From contig DCHK01000035.1 of NCBI GenBank assembly GCA_002315615.1, positions 1 to 47,426 of the forward strand: a stretch of 47,426 nucleotides of DNA, given 5' to 3'. Below the pieces are notes generated by a model. It had not been told where the DNA came from, searched no databases, and was given only the letters and a program-made list of their open reading frames with translations. How positions within the stretch are numbered: the first letter of the stretch is position 1; every line of letters begins with the position of its first letter. Source of the DNA: Bacteroidales bacterium UBA1754. GTDB taxonomy: Bacteria > Bacteroidota > Bacteroidia > Bacteroidales > Paludibacteraceae. Both the position numbers and the translations under genes were made by a program. Positions 40,863 through 47,426 of this stretch are shown here, one piece after another.

Positions 40863-43247
40863 TTATTTTGCAATATAAAAATCAGGGATTGCAATTTCTA
40901 CACCATTTCCGTCAATTGTGTACTCTTTGCCATAGACATTTGCCTTGATTGCTTTTCCGTCCGTTTTGAATGTTGTTGTTTTCTTGTCAACCACAACGCT
41001 CAAAATTGCACCTTGATAAAGGACTTTGAATGACAATTTTTTCCAGGTCTTAGGCATAGAAGGATTGAAAGCCAACATCTTTCTGTCTGTACGCATACCT
41101 CCGAAACCATACACAATGTTTGTCCAAGCAGCAGAGATTGATGTAGTGTGCAAACCTTGGTAAGTGTTATTGTTATAGTCATCGAGGTCGAGACGTGTAG
41201 CAAATCCGAAGAAACTTGCAGCCTCGTCGTGTTTACCGATTTCAGATGCAATCACAGAGTGAATTGAAGGAGAAAGAGATGACTCGTGCATACAAATTGG
41301 TTCGTAGTACTCATAGTTAGCTTTGATTACCTCGCGGCTGAAATCTTGAGCATACATAAACAAGAACATCAAAACATCTGGTTGTTTAACCATATCTGTA
41401 CGATAAATGCGATCATAAGCCCAGAAATCATACAAAGGCAATTCGCTCTTCTTGATGCTCTTCAAATCAATATGTGGCAAATTGAAGAATCCGTCGTGTT
41501 GTTCAAACACACCATCTTCACGTTGCAACATCTTCATACGACTTGCAACTTCTGCAAATTTAGCCAACTCACTTTCTTGAAGGTTAAGTTTCTTAACCAA
41601 CTCGTTCCATTTCGCAGATGCTCCACTCTTCATCTCGTCGGCCACCTTCAATGCGAAATCAATTGATTTTTTAGCCAAATAGTTTACAAAACAGTTGTTG
41701 TTGGTCATCACGTGGAATTCATCAACACCCATCACACCATAGAAACCATATTCATTTGTGTGAGGATCTTGTTGAGCACGGCTTACATAGAAACGAGCAA
41801 TTTCCATCAGCATTTCTGCTCCGTGACCATACAAGAAGTCTTTGTCGCCAATCAAATTGTCATACTCTTCGATACCGAATGCTACCGAACCGCTGACATG
41901 GATTTGCAAACTTGCGTGTTGCCAAAGTTCGCAGTTTTCCCAACCGTCAATTGTAGCGATAGGATAACAAGCACCTGCGCAGTCAAGAACTTTGGCACGG
42001 ATGCGAGCCTGTTCCAATGTTGAGTAGCGGAACTCAAGCAAGTTCTTTGCAGCTTCTGGATTATTGAAAATATAGAAAGCCAAGCAATAAGCTTCAGTAT
42101 CCCAGAATGCTTTACCACCGTAAGCATCACCAGTAAGACCTTTTGCACCAATGTTCAACGTAGGATCACTTCCGTGGTATGTTTGGTGCAATTGGAAGAT
42201 ACAATAACGAATACCTTGTTGATTTTCGTCATCACCCTCAATTACGATATCCAACTTATCCCATACGTTAGCCCAGAATGCTTTGTGTGCAGCGATTTCC
42301 GCCTCGTATGTTGTTTTATTTTTAGCCAAATCAAGACCTTTGTTCCAAACTACGTCAGCAGTTTCATTGATGTCCTTTGGATTGTCAGTTTTCTCGATTT
42401 TAACTGATTTGTTTACTTTGAAAGTTTTTGTCCAAGCATCTGGTGCATTGCCCAACACTTTTCCTGCATAATTTACTGACAATTTACGGAACGAAGTTGT
42501 TTTTCCTTGTTGCAAAGAAAGTGTGAATTCTGTTCCTGCGAACAATTCGTCCTGAATCAATGGCAAAGTTGGAGCTGCACCATCAAATTCCAAGCGGAAT
42601 GTTGCACACAAATAGCGTTTTCCGATTTTTGTTTCGCCCAAAATTGCAAACACATCGCCTACTTTCTCCTTGCGAGGAGCAGTCCAGTTATTTGGCTTTT
42701 CATCTGCATGAATTGAAAAATCCATACCAGAAATCACTTTTACATCTCCACTGAAGTTAAGTGGTTCAAGCGTGATTTTTTGTGCACCAATATGTGTATT
42801 TACCAAACTGGTAAAACGTTCGAAAGTCAATTTGACTTTTTTTCCGCTTTTTGTTTCCCAAACAAATGTACGAGTGAGGATACCTGTTTTCAAATCCAAC
42901 ACACGACGAAAATCTGAGAATTTTGCAGAAGCCAAATCAAGCACTTCACCGTCTATCTCCAAACGGGTATACAACCAATCAACGGTGTTAGTCATATCTG
43001 CACCTGTAAGCACAAAACCATTGTATGCTACTGGGTGTTTGAAATTCAATGATTCATAGAATCCATTGAAATAACTACCAACGTGTTTTGGTCCAGAGTA
43101 ACCTTCATCAAAATGACCACGGATACCCATATATTCATTACCCAATGAAAAAATAGACTCTGCTACTTTACCATGTTTTGGATCAAAACCTTCTTCGATT
43201 ACCGCCCAAGGGTCAAGTTTAAAATATTTGTCTGCTATATGTCCCAT
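40863..43247 (-). CDS. GH65 glycoside phosphorylase, kojibiose/nigerose-phosphorylase-like
   Basis: A 794-residue cytoplasmic inverting phosphorylase that splits an alpha-glucoside with phosphate to give beta-glucose-1-phosphate. An N-terminal beta-sandwich (GNEYMGIRGHFDEGYSGP, RRVLDLKTGILTRTFVWE) and an (alpha/alpha)6 barrel are followed by a small C-terminal beta domain. The general acid is Glu510 in GVMGVDEFH, and TSISAAWTNIVYGFGGM lies by the phosphate site. The acceptor-loop region reads ELWQHASLQIHVSG (residues about 440-453), unlike the HNEWEIT loop I recall for maltose phosphorylases and unlike its neighbour. I therefore lean towards a different linkage such as alpha-1,2 or alpha-1,3, without certainty. 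It is followed by a hairpin and pgmB. Confidence 0.88.
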   Translation of the reverse strand: MGHIADKYFKLDPWAVIEEGFDPKHGKVAESIFSLGNEYMGIRGHFDEGYSGPKHVGSYFNGFYESLNFKHPVAYNGFVLTGADMTNTVDWLYTRLEIDGEVLDLASAKFSDFRRVLDLKTGILTRTFVWETKSGKKVKLTFERFTSLVNTHIGAQKITLEPLNFSGDVKVISGMDFSIHADEKPNNWTAPRKEKVGDVFAILGETKIGKRYLCATFRLEFDGAAPTLPLIQDELFAGTEFTLSLQQGKTTSFRKLSVNYAGKVLGNAPDAWTKTFKVNKSVKIEKTDNPKDINETADVVWNKGLDLAKNKTTYEAEIAAHKAFWANVWDKLDIVIEGDDENQQGIRYCIFQLHQTYHGSDPTLNIGAKGLTGDAYGGKAFWDTEAYCLAFYIFNNPEAAKNLLEFRYSTLEQARIRAKVLDCAGACYPIATIDGWENCELWQHASLQIHVSGSVAFGIEEYDNLIGDKDFLYGHGAEMLMEIARFYVSRAQQDPHTNEYGFYGVMGVDEFHVMTNNNCFVNYLAKKSIDFALKVADEMKSGASAKWNELVKKLNLQESELAKFAEVASRMKMLQREDGVFEQHDGFFNLPHIDLKSIKKSELPLYDFWAYDRIYRTDMVKQPDVLMFLFMYAQDFSREVIKANYEYYEPICMHESSLSPSIHSVIASEIGKHDEAASFFGFATRLDLDDYNNNTYQGLHTTSISAAWTNIVYGFGGMRTDRKMLAFNPSMPKTWKKLSFKVLYQGAILSVVVDKKTTTFKTDGKAIKANVYGKEYTIDGNGVEIAIPDFYIAK

Positions 43248-43271
43248 AAAATATCTTATTTCAGATTTTTA

Positions 43272-45578
43272 TTAATAATTGAATGTTTCTTCTTTGCCTG
43301 CTGCAACAGTTGATTTCTTGCCTGCGATAACCACATCAAGATTTGCATTGCTGTTGTTTTTGATAGCAACCTTACCTGCTTCCAGTGAGATGTTCAAAGC
43401 TTGACCTTTCCAAATGAATGGGAAAGAAACTTTCTTCCATTGTTTTGGCATGTGAGGGTTCATTGTGAACACTTCTGATTGCAATGCATTAAGAATACCT
43501 GCAACACCGAACACAACCATTTGCCAGTTCATACCGCAACCTGCAATGTGGATACCTTCTGCTGCACCACCATTTTCAACATTGAGGTCCTGACCTTTAC
43601 AACCTTGGAACATTTCCCAAGCCTCTTTGTCCAAACCAATCTTGTTAGCCAACACAGCGTGTGCACCACGAGACAATGATGAATCGTGAGTAGTATATTG
43701 CAAGTAGTAATCCCAAGCAGCTTTGATTTCAGCATCAGTAAACTCGTTGATGAACAAATAAAGCAACATCAACACGTCAGCTTGTTTCAAGCATTTTGAG
43801 CGATAAAGTCTTTCTTGAGAAGCAAAGATTGCAAAGTGTTTCTTACGATCTTTCCAAATTTTGTCAAATTGAGGTTCTGCAAAGCTGTCAAACTCCTCGC
43901 ATTGCATAATCAAATCTGGGTTCTTCTTAGAACGTACGATTGGTAATTTTTCTGCTACTTCTTTGAATTGTGCTATTTCAGCATCAGAAGCTCCACCGAA
44001 TTTACCATATTTAGCAGCAACATTCAATGCGAACTTAACCATCCAGTTGGTGTAAGCATTGTTGCTTGTAAGAGCAGTGTATTCATCAGGTCCCATTACG
44101 CCGAGCAAACTTGGGTAATCGTCGCCTTGACGCCAATCGATACGATCAATCCAGTAACGTGCAGTTTCAACCACTGTTTCTGCAGTCTTAGGATCTTTCA
44201 GATAATCATCGCTAGTATTAGCTGCATAGTGAGCAAATGCGTAAACTACGTCAGCTGTGATATGAACTTCGTGGTCGCGATATTGCCAGTTCATTGCAGG
44301 ACAGCAGTCGTTGCCTTTGTGGTCTGACTCCCAAGGGAAACGAGCGCCACGATAACCCAATTTTTGAGCATTCTTGCGAGCGCCTTCCAATGTTTGAATA
44401 CGGAAATCAACCAATGTTTTTGCTCTTTCAGGATCTGTATAAAGGAAGAAAGGTACCAAATAAACTTCTGTATCCCAGAAGAAACGACCATAGTAAAGGT
44501 CACCGGCAGTACCTTTAGCATCGATAGCTACACGAGAGTCGCCTGTTACGTGGCAACGCAACAAGTGGAAGATTGAAGCTCTTACTGCTTGAAGTGAGTC
44601 ATCATCACCTTCAATCTCTACGTCAGATTTTGCCCAACGCATAGCCCAATAAGCTTTGTGTTCTTCGAACAGTTGATCGTATGATTGATTTTTAGCGTCA
44701 GCCAAAACTTGTTCTGGAGTAGTTGCAACCAAGTCGCGAGATGTAGTAACAGCAGAACGTTTTTCAACTACCAATGATTGACCAGCAGCCAATTTGAATT
44801 CTGCAACAAAGAATCCACGACGTGGTTCTTCTACATATTTCCAATTAGCACCTTCAGCATTAGTTTGAGCTACTGTATAAATAGTATCACCACCTGTATT
44901 CAATACACGGTTAATATTTGTAGTAACTGTACTTTTTACTTCGTTTGCAGAAATTTGTTTCACTTCGCATTGAAGTTTTCCTCCTTCAAGTGAACCAAAT
45001 TCAATAAAGTGGTCTTCACCATTTGTACGAACATCAGCATCAATACCCGATTTGATAGTGATTGTTACAGGTTTGTCAACTGCAGTGAACTTTGCTTTTT
45101 GTACGCTCAAGTTGGTACGAACGCCACTGATAAAACGTTCAAATTCAACTTTCACATCACCTTCTTTTGAATGCCATACAAGTTCACGTTCGATAGAAGC
45201 GTGTTTCATATTCAAGTTACGGCAATAACCTGAAGTTTTGCTTGTAAGCATATCCAATTTTTCGCCAGCAATTGTAGGCGCAATTCCCAAGAAATAAGGA
45301 AGGTTTACAATTTCCTCGTTCATGTATGGGTGACGACCAAACACACCAGGCACATAAGTTCCCCAGTGTGAAACCACCACTGTAGCGGCATGGTCAAAGT
45401 TTGACGCATTTGCAACTGGTTGTTTTGGTGCAGTAATGTTTTGAGGATCGTTTCCTACATTCTCCTCCAACGAACCGCGAGTGTGCAAATAACCACTACC
45501 CAAAGTAAATAAACCCTCGTAAGCCAAAGCTGTTTTTGCTTTAAACTCTTTTTCTTGTAAAATCCACTGTTTGTCCAT
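43272..45578 (-). CDS. GH65 family glycoside phosphorylase, second type
   Basis: A 768-residue GH65 enzyme, clearly diverged from the downstream GH65. It shares the same fold order: beta-sandwich (TLGSGYLHTRGSLEE), linker, (alpha/alpha)6 barrel and C-terminal beta domain. The general acid is Glu499 in GVMGPDEYTALTSNNAYTN. The acceptor-side loop reads MNWQYRDHEVHITADVVYAF (residues about 428-447), different from ELWQHASLQIH in its partner. The phosphate-side HIAGCGMNWQMVVFGVAGI is normal. Maltose, trehalose, kojibiose or nigerose activity is possible, and hydrolase activity is known for a few GH65 members. It is flanked by GH97 (24-base gap) and the other GH65 (24-base gap) on the same strand. 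Confidence 0.87.
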   Translation of the reverse strand: MDKQWILQEKEFKAKTALAYEGLFTLGSGYLHTRGSLEENVGNDPQNITAPKQPVANASNFDHAATVVVSHWGTYVPGVFGRHPYMNEEIVNLPYFLGIAPTIAGEKLDMLTSKTSGYCRNLNMKHASIERELVWHSKEGDVKVEFERFISGVRTNLSVQKAKFTAVDKPVTITIKSGIDADVRTNGEDHFIEFGSLEGGKLQCEVKQISANEVKSTVTTNINRVLNTGGDTIYTVAQTNAEGANWKYVEEPRRGFFVAEFKLAAGQSLVVEKRSAVTTSRDLVATTPEQVLADAKNQSYDQLFEEHKAYWAMRWAKSDVEIEGDDDSLQAVRASIFHLLRCHVTGDSRVAIDAKGTAGDLYYGRFFWDTEVYLVPFFLYTDPERAKTLVDFRIQTLEGARKNAQKLGYRGARFPWESDHKGNDCCPAMNWQYRDHEVHITADVVYAFAHYAANTSDDYLKDPKTAETVVETARYWIDRIDWRQGDDYPSLLGVMGPDEYTALTSNNAYTNWMVKFALNVAAKYGKFGGASDAEIAQFKEVAEKLPIVRSKKNPDLIMQCEEFDSFAEPQFDKIWKDRKKHFAIFASQERLYRSKCLKQADVLMLLYLFINEFTDAEIKAAWDYYLQYTTHDSSLSRGAHAVLANKIGLDKEAWEMFQGCKGQDLNVENGGAAEGIHIAGCGMNWQMVVFGVAGILNALQSEVFTMNPHMPKQWKKVSFPFIWKGQALNISLEAGKVAIKNNSNANLDVVIAGKKSTVAAGKEETFNY

Positions 45579-45602
45579 AAGTACTTATTTTAATATATAT
45601 TA

Positions 45603-47426
45603 TTATTTCTTTACTAATCTAATTGCTTGACCACCACCAGCTGCCAATTTTATTTTCAAAACCGACTTTGATGTCACGTTCTTTTCTAAATAAACATTAT
45701 CCATTGGATTGGTCTTGTAGTCTGCGTCAGGTCCGTCAGCATATATTTGAGCAACGTATTTTGCATTAGGCTCCAAAAAGTCCAATTTTATTGTCAATTC
45801 GCGCGCATCCTCGTCAGTTACGCTACCCACATACCAATTTTCAGAATTTCTATCTTTGCGGGCAATAGTGACGTAATCTCCTATTTTTGCATTCAACACT
45901 TTTGATATTTCCCAATCCACTGGTACATCTTTTATAAAGTCAAATGCCTTTTTACCTTCATAATTTTCTGGCAAATCGCAAGCCATTTGCAATGGACTGT
46001 AAATTACTACATAAAGTGCCAATTGGTTTACCAATGTTGTTTGCGGACGCGCCCACTGATTTTCGCGAGGATATTTGTAATTGAAAACGCCAGGTGTATA
46101 ATCAAGTGGTCCTGCCAAAATACGTGTAAATGGCAAAATCGTCAAATGCGAAGGAGGATTTCCTCCGTCACCCGACCAAGCATTAAACTCTTGACCTCTT
46201 GCGCCCTCTTGCGACATCAAGTTTGGATAAGTACGACGAATACCAGTTTCTTTTATCGGTTCGTGCACATCAAGTGTAAGTTGATATTCGGCTGCTTTTT
46301 CTAAAGCATATCGATAATGACGCACGCCGTATTGTCCATCGTGCCATTCTGTTTTATCAAACTTCGGTTTTACATAACCACTTTTGAGTGAGTGCATTCC
46401 ATTTTGTTGATACAATTGATAGCCCTCCTCCATTTGCGCTTCGTAATTCCGCACACCGCCATAAGTCTCGTGATGTCCAATTAGTTGAACACCTTTGGAC
46501 TGACCATATTTACAAATCTCAGAGATATTAAAATCAGGATATGGAGTAACTACATTAAACCAATTCCCGTCATAATAAGGACATTCCCAACCATAGTTCC
46601 ACCCCTCGGCCAACACACCACCAAAACCATTTTGAACCGCAAAATCCATATACTTCTTCATATTCTCTGTTGTTGCACCATGTTTTGGACCCATATACCA
46701 AGTATATTTTCCGATATGCATACCCCACCAAATACCTACATATTTCATTGGTTTTATCCACGAAGTATCTTCTATCTTGCAAGGTTCGTTCAAATTGAGT
46801 TCCAAATGCGACTCTGCCAAATCTCCCGCACAATCTCCTATTATCACAGTACGCCAAGGCGACACAAATGGAGTTTTTGCATACACTTTTACACCATTAG
46901 CCCAAGGTACAAGTTCACACTTCAATGTGTTTTCTGCATTAGGCAACAATGTCATCGAAGCATAATCTGTTAAATTTGCTTCGTGAATAGCCAAGTGTTT
47001 ACCGTCATTTCTTTCTATCGTAAACGGAGTGGCAGCATTGTCTTTTATGTCATTTATTTTCGTAAATCGATATAACGACTCATAATAACTTCCTTCGGCG
47101 TGCGACGGAATCCACCAAGCACCTTTCACATCAGGGAGATTGAATTCTGTTTTTTCATCCTGAATAATGAAATAATTCAAAGAATCCTGTTTGGGGAATT
47201 CATAACGAAAACCTATTCCATCATCAAAAGCACGAAAATAAATTTTCAAGAATCTATGCAAACCCTTGTTTTCTTGCAACGAAATCGCCATTTCGTTGTA
47301 ATGATTGCGAACAAATCGAGATTCACCCCATACTTGCTCCCACGTTTCGTCGAAAGACGAACGTTGTACATCTATAATTCTAAAATCACGGCAAAACATA
47401 GAGTCTTGTCCTACCAACTGAAATCC
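45603..47426 (-). CDS. GH97 alpha-glucosidase (SusB type), N-terminus cut by window end
   Basis: The C-terminal 607 residues of a GH97 enzyme. The frame is open to the window edge at 47426, so the TTG at 47417 is internal and the signal peptide lies outside. The N-terminal beta-sandwich contains FDETWEQVWGESRFVRNHYNE. The TIM barrel has GVLAEGWNYGW, IGHHETYGGVRNYE, LDVHEPIKETG and QEGARGQEFNAW. These carry His and three Glu residues in the positions of the calcium ligands, acid and base of the inverting SusB enzymes; retaining GH97 members use an Asp nucleophile and lack the last Glu. It therefore probably releases glucose from alpha-glucosides in the periplasm. It leads into the GH65 operon. 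Confidence 0.92.
   Translation of the reverse strand, partial: GFQLVGQDSMFCRDFRIIDVQRSSFDETWEQVWGESRFVRNHYNEMAISLQENKGLHRFLKIYFRAFDDGIGFRYEFPKQDSLNYFIIQDEKTEFNLPDVKGAWWIPSHAEGSYYESLYRFTKINDIKDNAATPFTIERNDGKHLAIHEANLTDYASMTLLPNAENTLKCELVPWANGVKVYAKTPFVSPWRTVIIGDCAGDLAESHLELNLNEPCKIEDTSWIKPMKYVGIWWGMHIGKYTWYMGPKHGATTENMKKYMDFAVQNGFGGVLAEGWNYGWECPYYDGNWFNVVTPYPDFNISEICKYGQSKGVQLIGHHETYGGVRNYEAQMEEGYQLYQQNGMHSLKSGYVKPKFDKTEWHDGQYGVRHYRYALEKAAEYQLTLDVHEPIKETGIRRTYPNLMSQEGARGQEFNAWSGDGGNPPSHLTILPFTRILAGPLDYTPGVFNYKYPRENQWARPQTTLVNQLALYVVIYSPLQMACDLPENYEGKKAFDFIKDVPVDWEISKVLNAKIGDYVTIARKDRNSENWYVGSVTDEDARELTIKLDFLEPNAKYVAQIYADGPDADYKTNPMDNVYLEKNVTSKSVLKIKLAAGGGQAIRLVKK

Overview
The window comes from a low-GC member of the Bacteroidota, most likely the order Bacteroidales. 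The evidence is the -7 promoter motif TAnnTTTG before several genes, the long three-domain form of IspG, the Porin_10, DUF4286 and DUF5723 families, a PorP/SprF protein, a type IX secretion (T9SS) type B cargo protein, and SusB-type GH97 and GH65 sugar enzymes. No rRNA, tRNA, CRISPR array, insertion sequence or phage gene was seen. Genes are packed tightly and no gap exceeds about 190 bases.

Bases 1-9000 are mostly housekeeping. They hold a cut-off folK, an acyltransferase and a DUF1294 protein on the plus strand. Facing them is a minus-strand run with an endonuclease/exonuclease/phosphatase protein, an AmgK-like sugar kinase fused to a RapZ C-terminal domain, a MurU-like nucleotidyltransferase, a DUF4286 protein and RuvC. 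A Porin_10 outer-membrane protein and IspG follow. The kinase and nucleotidyltransferase together suggest cell-wall amino-sugar recycling.

Bases 9000-19000 are on the plus strand. They hold a RecD-like helicase followed by a lipoprotein and a DUF5723 protein; a WecA/TagO-type transferase overlapping pheS, followed by two unrecognised exported proteins; and an ABC-F ATPase with its own promoter and terminator.

Bases 19000-33800 are on the minus strand. They hold a LolC/E-like permease, a class I aminotransferase, a T9SS cargo locus (a 2856-residue SprB-like adhesin, an OmpA/PD40 protein and PorP/SprF, closed by a terminator), and an MscS channel.

Bases 33900-47426 hold pyrB and then two minus-strand sugar operons. 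The upstream operon reads GH97 alpha-glucosidase (cut by the window end), two different GH65 phosphorylases, beta-phosphoglucomutase and an SLC45-type sugar transporter, then a terminator. The downstream operon has its own promoter and reads GH71/99-like lipoprotein, FucP-type sugar transporter and ROK sugar kinase, then a terminator. Together they outline import of an alpha-glucoside, phosphorolysis to glucose and beta-glucose-1-phosphate, and entry of both into glycolysis. No SusC/SusD pair or GH13 enzyme is visible. This sugar region and the AmgK-RapZ fusion are the parts most worth a second look.
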